A DNA stretch of 64,000 nt from NCBI RefSeq assembly GCF_000378045.1, contig NZ_KB899092.1:208554-272553 (forward strand), read 5' to 3'. This document shows positions 44,386 to 53,201 of the stretch, in pieces. Origin of the DNA: Marinobacterium rhizophilum DSM 18822. Lineage in GTDB: Bacteria > Pseudomonadota > Gammaproteobacteria > Pseudomonadales > Balneatricaceae. How positions within the stretch are numbered: the stretch's first letter is position 1; every line of letters begins with the position of its first letter. The notes under the pieces are model-generated. The model was not told where the DNA came from, did not search any database, and saw only the letters and a list, made by a program, of their open reading frames with translations. The translations under genes were made by a program, and so were the position numbers.

Positions 44386-45300
44386 TTAGCGTTTTTGCAG
44401 TTCGGCATTCTTGCTGCGTTCATAGTCCCTGGCAGCGCCGGCAATGGTGCCGCTGTCGCCGGTCTGAATCCACTTGCGGATGCGATTGGCGTCACCGGTG
44501 GGCGTGCGTTTGCCAAAGGAGTCCAGCATGACCATGACCACATCGCGGTTCTCGATTCTGGCCAGCATGACCAGACAGCGTCCGGCCTCGTCCAGGTAGC
44601 CGGTTTTGCTCAGGCGAATGTCCCATTTTCCGCCGCGGACCAGCGCATTGGTATTGGTATACGCCAACCGGTAGCGCGGGCTCTGGAAGTTGGCGGTAAA
44701 CACTTTCGTGGTGGTGTAATCGCTAATCTGCGGGTATTTGGCGGCAGCACTGACCATGCGGGTCAGATCGGCGGCGGTGGAAATGTTGTTGGGTGACAGG
44801 CCGCTGGCGTCGACGAAGCGCGTGTTGTTCATGCCCAGTGTCTTGGCCTTCGCATTCATGGCATTAACGAACGCCTTGAAACCGCCGGGATAGTTGGTGG
44901 CCAGCGCGGTCGCGGCGAGGTTCTCGGAGGACATCAGCATGATGCGGATAACATCTTCGCGGCTGAGTTCCGAGGCGGTACGAATGCGGGAATAGTAGTT
45001 GTGGGCCAGTTTTCGGTCGTTGCGGGTAAAGGTGATGTTTTCCTTTAGCGACTGCTTGCCATCGAGGATGACCATGGCGGTCATGAGCTTGGTAATGGAG
45101 GCGATGGGTACAGGCACATCGGCGTTCTTGCCGTAGAGGCGCTTGCCGCTTTTAAGCTCGACAATGGATGCACTGGCCGAGGCCAGTTGAATGTTTTTGA
45201 TTTGCTCGACTGCGGCCGGTGTTTTGGCGGCAGGTTCGCTATGGGCCATGGACAGAGATGAGGCCAGTACCAGTAACAGGGATGCGGACAGTTTTTTCAT
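44386..45300 (-). CDS. pbpG: D-alanyl-D-alanine endopeptidase (PBP7-like)
   Basis: 304 residues, periplasmic, with a signal peptide (LSASLLLVLASSLSMAHS). It is a low-molecular-mass penicillin-binding protein: SITK (serine nucleophile) in IASITKLMTAMV near residue 66, SEN in MSSENLAATAL near 125 and KTG in LSKTGYLDEAG near 235. It cuts D-Ala-DAP cross-links in peptidoglycan. The start at 45300 is the one that begins with the signal peptide; the longer frame adds 43 unconserved residues. Confidence 0.92.
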   Translation of the reverse strand: MKKLSASLLLVLASSLSMAHSEPAAKTPAAVEQIKNIQLASASASIVELKSGKRLYGKNADVPVPIASITKLMTAMVILDGKQSLKENITFTRNDRKLAHNYYSRIRTASELSREDVIRIMLMSSENLAATALATNYPGGFKAFVNAMNAKAKTLGMNNTRFVDASGLSPNNISTAADLTRMVSAAAKYPQISDYTTTKVFTANFQSPRYRLAYTNTNALVRGGKWDIRLSKTGYLDEAGRCLVMLARIENRDVVMVMLDSFGKRTPTGDANRIRKWIQTGDSGTIAGAARDYERSKNAELQKR

Positions 45301-45474
45301 TATATTCACGCAGATGACGATGGATTCAACAATAAATACAGATACATATGGCTCAGCATGATACAGCAGCCACAGTCTTTTCGCATCGAGGGTTGCGCTA
45401 ACTCCGGATGAATATTTTATTCGCCACATCCCTCGTGGCTGTGTATTCGGGCTGGCATCCTGCCGCCCCAGGGG

Positions 45475-45681
45475 TCAGGCATCTTCTTCGTGTATCATGC
45501 CATCGACCAGTTCCATTTCTTCGACAAAATGTTCGTCGTGCCGCGCCAGTCGAAAGCTGCCGTTAAGCATGTTTACCAGGTAGATGGTGTCGCCTTCGCT
45601 GGCTTCAAGGGCTTCAATTACCACAGGTGGCAGTACCACACCAAGGCCTTCGCCCATCTTGCAAACTTTGAGTTCAATCAT
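45475..45681 (-). CDS. AbrB/MazE-like small DNA-binding protein, orphan antitoxin type
   Basis: 68 residues. The N-terminal swapped-hairpin motif KVCKMGEGLGVVLPPVVIEA followed by GDTIYLVNMLNGSFRL is the SpoVT-AbrB/MazE DNA-binding domain; the acidic tail EEMELVDGMIHEEDA is like the toxin-binding part of antitoxins. No toxin gene lies next to it: pbpG follows on the same strand after 174 bp and no small frame precedes it. It may be a solitary regulator or a relic of a toxin-antitoxin pair. Confidence 0.75.
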   Translation of the reverse strand: MIELKVCKMGEGLGVVLPPVVIEALEASEGDTIYLVNMLNGSFRLARHDEHFVEEMELVDGMIHEEDA

Positions 45682-45974
45682 GCCGGTTTCTCCCGTGCCA
45701 GGTACAGTAGCACCCCCGCAGGTGGGGTTTCTGCCTTTGCCCGTCTCTGGATGACGACGGGCTTGTTGTGTGCAAGCTTGTGCCTAGTGTTCTTTTTGGC
45801 GTCTGTTGTGAACTCTGCTAAGTGTAATGGCAAAGCGCTCGTACGGCGCTGCGACGGCAAAATATTCCTGCGGCGTAGGGGTGGCGCGGCCCGGCAGAGG
45901 CGTTAGCGGGTTACTGTGCAGCATGATGCATCACGCGCTTGGCGCTGTCCGAGGTACGCAAACGCAGTTCCGGC

Positions 45975-47714
45975 CTATTGAGATGTATGTTCATCCGTCG
46001 CGGTTGGGGGGCGATGGTGTGTGTGGACCCTGTTTCGGCCCGCTTTTTTTGCGTCGTAGAGTGCAAGGTCGGCGCGGCGTAGCAGTGTCTCGAGGTTGTC
46101 ATCCGGTCGGCACAGGCAGGTACCTGCACTGATGCTGAGGCTGATGGCCTCTGTGCTGGTCTGCAGTGGATTTTGGGCCACGCTGTCACACAGACGCAGG
46201 CTGAGTGCGTTCAGTCTCGACAGGTCGCAGTCGTGCAGCAGCACCAGAAATTCATCTCCGCCCCAGCGCGCAGCGCCATCGCCATGGCGGATCTGGGCGC
46301 GGATCAGCTCGGCAATATGGATCAGCGCGGCGTCACCCTGCGTGTGTCCATACTGATCGTTGATGATTTTAAAATGATCCAGGTCGAGCCAGATAATACC
46401 CAGTCCATGGCCGTGACAATGGCAGTGCTGCAGCTCTGTACGGATTTGCTCGGCCATGCCGCGGCGGTTTAGCAACTCTGTCAGCGGATCGGTACGGGTC
46501 AGCTTTTCCAGGGCTTCGGTGCGCAGCTGCACCTTGTGTTCAAGCTCTTGTCTGGATTCCAGCACCGACTGCGCCATGCACTTGAAGTGCGTGACCAGCC
46601 TGCCGATCTCATTGGGTTGAACCCGGGGCAGGGACTGTGCATTGAAGTTCCCGCGGCTGACCCCATGCATGGCCTGTTCCAGCTGGCGCAGCGGGCGCAG
46701 TACAACGTGCCCCAGCACCAGGTTAAAGATCAGCAGGGCCAGCAGCAGCGTGATGCCGCATATCAGCAGGATACCGCTAAAGCTGCTCAGCGGTAACAAG
46801 GATTCAAAATCCAGCAGGGTGATTTCGTACCAGTCAATTTCCGGGACATAAACGATACCGGCCAGGTAGCGGCGGTTGTCGCGCTGCACGAAGCGGGTGG
46901 TCACAGCCTCGTTTGTGCTGGAGAGCTCGGCCATGGCGCTTTCGATGCGTTGCACATCGGCGGGGCTGTCGAGTAACCGGCCCAGCGAATTAAACGGCGT
47001 ACCCGGGTTGGAGATGGATGCATAATTGATCAGGCTGGGGTCACTGTACAGCTGAATGGCGCCGCGGTGGTCGACAAACAGGCTGATCATGTCGCTATCG
47101 CTGTCCTGAAGTACCTGGTCGATAAAGCCTTCGAGCTCCATGCCGGTGCCGATAACCCCCAGGATTTCGTCGCCATCGCGCAGCAGCACATCGATCCACA
47201 GTTTGGTGACGCCAAGCTCAACATCGGGATTGACGTTCAGGTGAACGGTACGCTGCTGTTCAATTACATCATAGAACCAGCGGTCCTGGGGTTTCTGCGG
47301 GTCCAGGGTGTAGCGCAACTGGCGCCCGGCGTATTCGTTGGCGGCGTTGTTATGGTAATAATGGCCGGATTTGTGCAGTGCGACAAAGTAGCTGTTGTCG
47401 GTAAAGTTCTGGCGGTAGTTTTCCATTTCCCGAATGGCCCGCGCACGCAGCTGCTCATCGTCTGGGGTATGAGCCCACTGGAGGATGTGTGGTGAGCTGG
47501 CGAACTGGCGCGACAGCGCCATTTCTCGCAGGATGGGTTGCAGCGCACGGGTCTTGTCGTAAAGGACCTGTTTTTCTGCGTAGCGAACGGCCCACTGATT
47601 GATGATGTCTTCAGCCTGGTGGCGGGCCGAGGACCAGACTGCAAGGCCGGAAACAACGATCAGCGCAGTGGTGAACAGCAAAAACCGCGGTTTGAGATTC
47701 ATGATTCCGTTCAT
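45975..47714 (-). CDS. Membrane diguanylate cyclase with periplasmic sensor and HAMP domain
   Basis: 579 residues. Transmembrane helix near the N-terminus (FLLFTTALIVVSGLAVW), a periplasmic dCache-like domain of about 300 residues (WFYDVIEQQRTVHLNVN; GVTKLWIDVLLRDGDEILGV), a second helix (ILLICGITLLLALLIF), HAMP (LRPLRQLEQAMHGVSRGNF), a short coiled coil and a GGDEF domain with the intact active site RWGGDEFLV. An RxxD inhibitory site is not evident. It should make c-di-GMP in response to an unknown external signal. Starts at 47714 and 47702 are both possible; neither has a well-spaced ribosome site. Confidence 0.87.
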   Translation of the reverse strand: MNGIMNLKPRFLLFTTALIVVSGLAVWSSARHQAEDIINQWAVRYAEKQVLYDKTRALQPILREMALSRQFASSPHILQWAHTPDDEQLRARAIREMENYRQNFTDNSYFVALHKSGHYYHNNAANEYAGRQLRYTLDPQKPQDRWFYDVIEQQRTVHLNVNPDVELGVTKLWIDVLLRDGDEILGVIGTGMELEGFIDQVLQDSDSDMISLFVDHRGAIQLYSDPSLINYASISNPGTPFNSLGRLLDSPADVQRIESAMAELSSTNEAVTTRFVQRDNRRYLAGIVYVPEIDWYEITLLDFESLLPLSSFSGILLICGITLLLALLIFNLVLGHVVLRPLRQLEQAMHGVSRGNFNAQSLPRVQPNEIGRLVTHFKCMAQSVLESRQELEHKVQLRTEALEKLTRTDPLTELLNRRGMAEQIRTELQHCHCHGHGLGIIWLDLDHFKIINDQYGHTQGDAALIHIAELIRAQIRHGDGAARWGGDEFLVLLHDCDLSRLNALSLRLCDSVAQNPLQTSTEAISLSISAGTCLCRPDDNLETLLRRADLALYDAKKAGRNRVHTHHRPPTATDEHTSQ

Positions 47715-47936
47715 TTCTCTTTTTAAATGTGCGGCTATTGAGAGTACCACTAAATTAATCCGGTACAACGCTCATTGTAGGCTACCAGGCCCCAATCCAG
47801 TGCGGCTGAACGCTGCCATAGGTGATCACGCCGGTGCAGAGGAGCGTGCGCGCAGCCACCCGCCAGAATCAGGATAGCTATACTTTGATCACACGCTGGC
47901 GTTGATCGTTAACCTGCTACAAAAAAGGTGAATGTC

Positions 47937-48401
47937 ATGTCCGAACTCGATAAAAGCCAGGCCGTCGACGTACTCAACCGAATCCTGGAGGCCGAGTTGG
48001 CCGGGGTGGTTCGCTATACCCACTACTCCCTGCTGGTCTTTGGCTACGGCCGTATCCCAATTGTTTCCTGGCTGCGGGAACAGGCCGACGAATCACTGCT
48101 GCATGCGCAGCAGGTCGGGGAGTGGATTACCGCGCTGGGTGCTTATCCGTCACTGCAAATTGGCAGGCTGCTTGACACGCACAAGCACGATATTGGCGCC
48201 ATCCTGCGTGAATCCCTCGAAGCCGAAGGCGAGGCCCTGGCCCTGTACCGGGAATTGCTGGCCCTGGCGGAGGGGCACTCGGTTGCACTGGAAGAGTTTG
48301 CCCGCCAGATGATTCAGGTCGAAGTCATGCATGCCGTTGATGTTGACAAGATGCTGCGCAAGCCCGGTGACGTGTCTCCCTTCTGCAAGGAATCCATTTA
48401 G
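47937..48401 (+). CDS. Bacterioferritin-like ferroxidase
   Basis: 154 residues, four-helix ferritin-like protein. Di-iron ligands are visible as glutamates in NRILEAELAGVVRYTHY near 16-20, EQADESLLHAQQVGEW near 48-52, EAEGEALALYREL near 95 and QMIQVEVMHAVDVDKM near 127-131. It is close to bacterioferritin but the haem-ligand methionine is not clear, so it may be a haem-free relative. The start at 47937 has AAGGTG upstream; a GTG at 47928 lies inside that signal. Its stop overlaps the stop of the convergent ABC gene by four bases. Confidence 0.8.
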   Translation: MSELDKSQAVDVLNRILEAELAGVVRYTHYSLLVFGYGRIPIVSWLREQADESLLHAQQVGEWITALGAYPSLQIGRLLDTHKHDIGAILRESLEAEGEALALYRELLALAEGHSVALEEFARQMIQVEVMHAVDVDKMLRKPGDVSPFCKESI

Positions 48402-50203
48402 CCGTTTTCGACGCCCGCATCGTGGCGTTCGAACTGCAGCCGGGCGAGCCGTGCATAAAGCGGATTGGAGCGTATCAGCTCGGCGTGTTGCCCGAGCGCT
48501 GCAAGCCGGCCGCCATCCAAAACCGCAATTCGATCGGCATTTTGCACGGTGGCCAGACGGTGGGCGATAACCAGCGTGGTGCGCCCTTGCATCAGGCGCT
48601 CAAGTGCCTGCTGTACCATACGTTCGCTTTCTGCATCCAGCGCACTGGTGGCTTCATCGAGCAGCAGTATTGGCGCATCCACCAGAATGGCCCTGGCAAT
48701 TGCCAGGCGTTGTTTTTGCCCGCCAGACAGCCCACTGCCGGCGTCTCCCAGGTGGGTCTGATAGCCATTTGGGAGCGCTGTAATAAACCCGTGGGCATGG
48801 GCCGCGTGGGCAGCGGCCTCCACCTCGGCCTGGCTGGCGTCGGGTTTGCCATAGCGCAGGTTGTCCTCGATGGTGCCGTAAAAAAGGGCGGGTGTTTGTG
48901 ATACCAGGGCAAAGCAGCGACGCAGATCGGCGGGATCCAGCGTGCGTATATCCAGATTATCAATGCTGATGTAACCCTCGTTGCAGTCGAAAAAACGCAG
49001 CAAAAGATCGATCAGGGTCGATTTTCCTGCTCCCGAGGGGCCGACCAGCGCCAGGGTGGTGCCAGGGGAGATTGCCAAGTTGATCGCTTCGAGGGCATTT
49101 ACGTCGGGCCGGCCGGGGTAGGCGAAAGTGACATTGTGAAGTTCAATGGCGCCCCTGATGTGCGTCGGCAGGCGCTGTTTGTGCTGCGTTGGCGCCGCTA
49201 TTTCATTGCGTGCTGCCAGCAGTTCCAGAATCCGCTCGGCCGCACCCGCGGCGCGTTGTAATTCCCCAATCACTTCGCTGACCGACCCGACCGCCGTGCC
49301 GACAATCACGCTGTAAAACACAAAGGCGGCCAGCTCGCCTGCACTGATGCGCCCGGCAATGACGTCCAGCCCGCCCACCCAAAGCATCATGCCGACGGCG
49401 CCGAGCACCAGGGTGATGACAATGGTTATGAGCAGGCCACGCTGCACAGTACGCAGTTTGGCAACCCGAAAGGCCTGTTCGACCACCTCCTTGAAACGGA
49501 TCTTGTCCAGTGCCTGGTGATTGTAGGCCTGTACTGTCTTTATCTGCCCGAGCACTTCGCCCACATACACGCCCACGTCGGCAATGCTGTCCTGGCTGCG
49601 GCGCGACAATCCGCGCACCCGGCGGCCAAACAGGATGATCGGGGCCACGACCAGCGGGACACAAATCAGCACCAGGGCGCTGAGCTTGGCATTGGTCACA
49701 AACAGCCAGACAGTACCACCGAACATCATGATCAGGTTGCGCAATGCAACCGATACCGATGAGCCGATCACGGCCTGTAGCAAGGTTGTATCGGCGGTGA
49801 GGCGCGACTGTATTTCAAGCCCGCGGTTGCTTTCGAAGAATCCCGGATGCAAGTCGATCAGGTGATTGAACACCTGGCGGCGTATATCGGCGACGACCCG
49901 CTCACCCAGCCAGGTGACCCAGTAGTAGCGCGCAAAGGTGCCCAGCGCCAGCGCGATGACCAGCAGGAGGAAAAGCTGCACGTAGTGGCGTAACTGCGCG
50001 GTGGATCCGGTTTTGAGGCCCTGATCGAGCCCCTGGTCTATGATCAGTCGCACACCCTGACCAATCGAGAGGGTAATGGCGGCAGTGAACAGCAGCGCGC
50101 CCAGCGCATAGGTGATTTGCCGGCGATAGGGGCGCAGGTAGGCAAGCATGGTCATTACCGATGCGCGCGTTACGGGAGGCGTGTGGAGGCTGTCGCCTGG
50201 CAT
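48398..50203 (-). CDS. ABC exporter, fused membrane and ATPase domains
   Basis: 601 residues, a half-transporter that should work as a homodimer. Six-helix exporter domain (about 25-310) and ATPase domain: Walker A LVGPSGAGKSTLIDL near 385, Q-loop FALVSQTPALFYG, signature GSGLSGGQKQRLAIARAI, Walker B ILLLDEATSALD and switch histidine VIAHRL. It resembles MsbA-like or multidrug exporters of the ABCB type; the substrate is unknown. The start at 50203 has AGGAAG upstream; the longer frame lacks support. Convergent with the bacterioferritin gene. Confidence 0.88.
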   Translation of the reverse strand: MPGDSLHTPPVTRASVMTMLAYLRPYRRQITYALGALLFTAAITLSIGQGVRLIIDQGLDQGLKTGSTAQLRHYVQLFLLLVIALALGTFARYYWVTWLGERVVADIRRQVFNHLIDLHPGFFESNRGLEIQSRLTADTTLLQAVIGSSVSVALRNLIMMFGGTVWLFVTNAKLSALVLICVPLVVAPIILFGRRVRGLSRRSQDSIADVGVYVGEVLGQIKTVQAYNHQALDKIRFKEVVEQAFRVAKLRTVQRGLLITIVITLVLGAVGMMLWVGGLDVIAGRISAGELAAFVFYSVIVGTAVGSVSEVIGELQRAAGAAERILELLAARNEIAAPTQHKQRLPTHIRGAIELHNVTFAYPGRPDVNALEAINLAISPGTTLALVGPSGAGKSTLIDLLLRFFDCNEGYISIDNLDIRTLDPADLRRCFALVSQTPALFYGTIEDNLRYGKPDASQAEVEAAAHAAHAHGFITALPNGYQTHLGDAGSGLSGGQKQRLAIARAILVDAPILLLDEATSALDAESERMVQQALERLMQGRTTLVIAHRLATVQNADRIAVLDGGRLAALGQHAELIRSNPLYARLARLQFERHDAGVENG

Positions 50204-50475
50204 GGGCTCTTCTTCCTGACGGGGTTCAGCACAGGGTAGCAGGCTGTGGCATTGGGGGATCCTGTTAAGTCGCAAAAGCCTGTCTGCTCGAGCCGGTTCC
50301 CTGGCGGGCTGAGGTCAAGGCGTTGTTTGATCCGTTCCAGTCTGGCTGCTGTACCTCGAGGGCAGATGTTCGCAGCCTTGTTCCCGTGGGTTACTGGTGT
50401 GCACTTGGGGCTGACTATAAAGTACGGGTTCCACCCACTTGCCGCCGGGGCAGGAACCCCATCAGGAGCGTGATC

Positions 50476-51444
50476 GTGAAAGTTGTCATACCCGATGATT
50501 ATCAGCATGTGGTGCAGAACCTGCGCTGCTTTTCCCACCTCAAGGATTTCGAGGTCGAGGTCTATCATGATGCGCAGCACTCTATCGAGACGCTGGTTCA
50601 GCGTTTTGCCAGCGCCGATGCGCTGGTATTGACCCGGGAGCGCACCGTTGTCGGCGAGGCCTTGCTGGCCAGGCTGCCGCGCCTGAAACTGATCAGCCAG
50701 ACCGGCAAGGCCTCGGCTCACCTGGATGTGGACGCGTGCACTCGTCATGGCGTGGCGATCGCCGAGGGTACTGGGTCGCCGGTGGCGCCGGCGGAGCTGA
50801 CCTGGGCGCTGATCATGGCGGCGATGCGCAATCTGGTGCCGGCGGTGAATGCCATGCGACAGGGACGCTGGCAGGTCAATATCGGTGACTGTCTGGCTGG
50901 GAAGACGCTGGGAATATGGGGTTTTGGCAAGATCGGCCGGCGTCTGGCGCGCTACGCCCAGGCGTTTGATATGAAGGTGCTGATCTGGGGAAGTGAAGGT
51001 TCCCGACAAGCGGCGGCCGACCAGGGGCTGGCTGTCGCCTCGAGCAAGGCGCAGTTTTTTGCCGACAGCGATATGCTGAGCCTGCATTTGCGCCTCACTC
51101 AGGATACCCGGGCGCTGGTGCAGTACGAGGACTTGATCCGAATGAAACCCGAGGCGTTGTTTGTCAATACCAGCCGGTCTGAACTCGTGGCAGATGGAGC
51201 GCTAGAGCAGGCTCTGCTATACGGCCGGCCGGGCAGGGCGGCGCTGGATGTTTACGAGCAGGAGCCTGTCATCGATCCCGGCTATTGGGCCCTGAAAATG
51301 GATAATGTGCTCTGCAGTCCGCATCTGGGCTATGTTGAATCTGCAGGCTACGAACTTTATTTCGATACGGCGTTTCGCAATGTCATTGAGTTTTTTGCCG
51401 GGCGTCCGGCGAATATTCTCAACCCGAAGGCCTGCTCCCGGTAA
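50476..51444 (+). CDS. D-2-hydroxyacid dehydrogenase
   Basis: 322 residues, NAD-dependent. The nucleotide motif LGIWGFGKIGRRLARYAQAF lies near residue 145. The catalytic arginine is in LFVNTSRSELV, the glutamate in DVYEQEP and the histidine in LCSPHLGYVE. Family members reduce hydroxypyruvate, glyoxylate or phosphohydroxypyruvate-like acids; a link to glyoxylate metabolism is possible but the gene is far from the island. GTG start at 50476 with AGGAG seven bases before it. The beta-CASP gene follows after 57 bp. Confidence 0.85.
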   Translation: MKVVIPDDYQHVVQNLRCFSHLKDFEVEVYHDAQHSIETLVQRFASADALVLTRERTVVGEALLARLPRLKLISQTGKASAHLDVDACTRHGVAIAEGTGSPVAPAELTWALIMAAMRNLVPAVNAMRQGRWQVNIGDCLAGKTLGIWGFGKIGRRLARYAQAFDMKVLIWGSEGSRQAAADQGLAVASSKAQFFADSDMLSLHLRLTQDTRALVQYEDLIRMKPEALFVNTSRSELVADGALEQALLYGRPGRAALDVYEQEPVIDPGYWALKMDNVLCSPHLGYVESAGYELYFDTAFRNVIEFFAGRPANILNPKACSR

Positions 51445-51501
51445 GTGTGTGGCGGCATCCCTACCGGCTGTTAACCGGTGTCGTCGCCAGGGAGACAAAC
51501 A

Positions 51502-52857
51502 ATGAAAATTACCTTTCTCGGTGGAACAGAAACCGTTACGGGCTCAAAGTTTCTCGTCAGCAGTGGCGCAACCCAGGTATTGGTGGATTGCGGACTGTTT
51601 CAAGGCTACAAGTGGCTGCGCGAGCGTAACTGGCAAGGCCTGCCAGTGGACCGGCATCGTCTTAATGCAGTGATCCTGACCCATGCACATCTGGATCACT
51701 CGGGTTACCTGCCTGTGCTGTATCGCGACGGATATAGAGGGCCTGTCTACTGTCATCCCGCAACACAGGCGCTGTGCGGCGTGCTGTTGCCCGATAGCGG
51801 GCATCTGCAGGAAGAAGATGCGCGTTACTACAGTCGTCATCGCATTGGCAAACACGCCCATCCGGAACCCCTGTATGACCGTGTAACCGCCGAGCGTTGT
51901 CTGAAGCTGTTAAAACCGGTTGAGTTTGAACAGGTATTCACGATTGGGGAGATGAAAATCTGGCTGCATCCGGTCGGTCATATTCTTGGGGCTGCCTGTG
52001 TGATCATCGAAGCAGAGGGCAAGCGCGTTGGCTTTTCAGGTGATGTGGGCCGGCCCGACGATCTGTTTATGCGCCCTCCAAAACCCCTACCAGAGCTGCA
52101 TCTGCTCATGCTGGAGTCCACCTACGGCAACCGCCGGCACGACAAGACCGATCCCTATGAGCAACTCAGCGAAGTCGTTAATGAGACGGTCAGAGGCGGT
52201 GGTGTGTTGCTTATCCCGAGTTTCGCCGTAGGTCGGGCGCAGGTGCTGCAGCATATGCTGGCGACCCTGATGGCCGATAATCGCATACCGAAAATGCCAA
52301 TATTTCTCGATAGTCCGATGGCGATTGATGTCTCCGACATCTATTGCCAGTTTCATGCGCTGCACCGACTCAGTACAGCCGATTGTCAGCGCATGTGCCG
52401 GACCGTGAAGTATGTGGAGAGCGTGGAGGGCTCTCAGGCGCTGAGCGAACTGCTTTATCCGCATATCATTATTGCCGGCAGCGGTATGGTTACAGGCGGC
52501 AGAATCCTGCATCACCTGAAGCGACTACTGTCGAATCATCGCACGACCGTCCTGCTGACCGGCTATCAGGTCGGCGGTACGCGTGGCGCCAAGATGCAGC
52601 AAGGCGCCGAAAGCGTAAAAATCCATGGTGAGTGGATTGCTAATCGGGCCCATATCAGGACCCTGCATGGTTTGTCCGGCCACGGTGACTATGTCGATAT
52701 AGGGCATTGGCTGCAAGCCGCGGCGCTGAAACCAAGTACAAAGATTCAGCTGATTCACGGTGAGCCCGATGCACTGGAAGGTATGCGTGATCATTTGCGT
52801 CGAACCCTGCCGTTCGAGGTTGAGGTCGCCGGTTATCGTCATATTCTGACGGTCTGA
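51502..52857 (+). CDS. MBL-fold beta-CASP ribonuclease-type protein
   Basis: 451 residues. Metallo-beta-lactamase motif LTHAHLDHSGYLPVL near residue 57, further ligands in HPVGHILGAACVII and GFSGDVGRPDDL, then the beta-CASP domain with STYGNRRHD, IPSFAVGRAQVLQHML, IIIAGSGMVTGGRILHHL and a final HGLSGHGDY and LIHGEPDAL segment. This is the CPSF73-like group found in bacteria beside RNase J; RNA exonuclease or endonuclease activity is expected but the target is unknown. Start chosen at the conserved MKITFLGGTETVTGS. Confidence 0.9.
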   Translation: MKITFLGGTETVTGSKFLVSSGATQVLVDCGLFQGYKWLRERNWQGLPVDRHRLNAVILTHAHLDHSGYLPVLYRDGYRGPVYCHPATQALCGVLLPDSGHLQEEDARYYSRHRIGKHAHPEPLYDRVTAERCLKLLKPVEFEQVFTIGEMKIWLHPVGHILGAACVIIEAEGKRVGFSGDVGRPDDLFMRPPKPLPELHLLMLESTYGNRRHDKTDPYEQLSEVVNETVRGGGVLLIPSFAVGRAQVLQHMLATLMADNRIPKMPIFLDSPMAIDVSDIYCQFHALHRLSTADCQRMCRTVKYVESVEGSQALSELLYPHIIIAGSGMVTGGRILHHLKRLLSNHRTTVLLTGYQVGGTRGAKMQQGAESVKIHGEWIANRAHIRTLHGLSGHGDYVDIGHWLQAAALKPSTKIQLIHGEPDALEGMRDHLRRTLPFEVEVAGYRHILTV

Positions 52858-53201
52858 GGAGCCGGTAATCCGCTGCATCGTACTTTGTCCTGAGTACGTA
52901 CTCATCTGACGCGCGTAGTCAGCATGATTGGCATGCCATTAAGTGAACCCGGCTGGGGTTTCACACCGAATACCGCGCCGTGCTGTGGGCGGGTTTGTGG
53001 GGCGGGCAAAATTTACTTATTGTATGAGTACCTTTATAGGTGGGTGTCCGAATAGATTGGCAGCAGCCTGTCAGTATGCGTTTGATTCACTGAGCAATGA
53101 ATGAGAAGGGTTTCGTGCGTGCGTGTTTGATCCGGGTGCCCGGATAAAGAGCCGGGGCAAGGGCGCCAGGGACGGGTTTGGACAATTCATGGAGTGACTA
53201 C
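52858..53201. other. Non-coding gap before the GGDEF-EAL gene
   Basis: About 340 bp with no convincing frame. The AT-rich words near 53005-53040 (AAATTTACTTATTGTATGAG) could hold the promoter of the downstream gene, but no box pair is strong enough to call. Nothing else is recognised. Confidence 0.4.
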
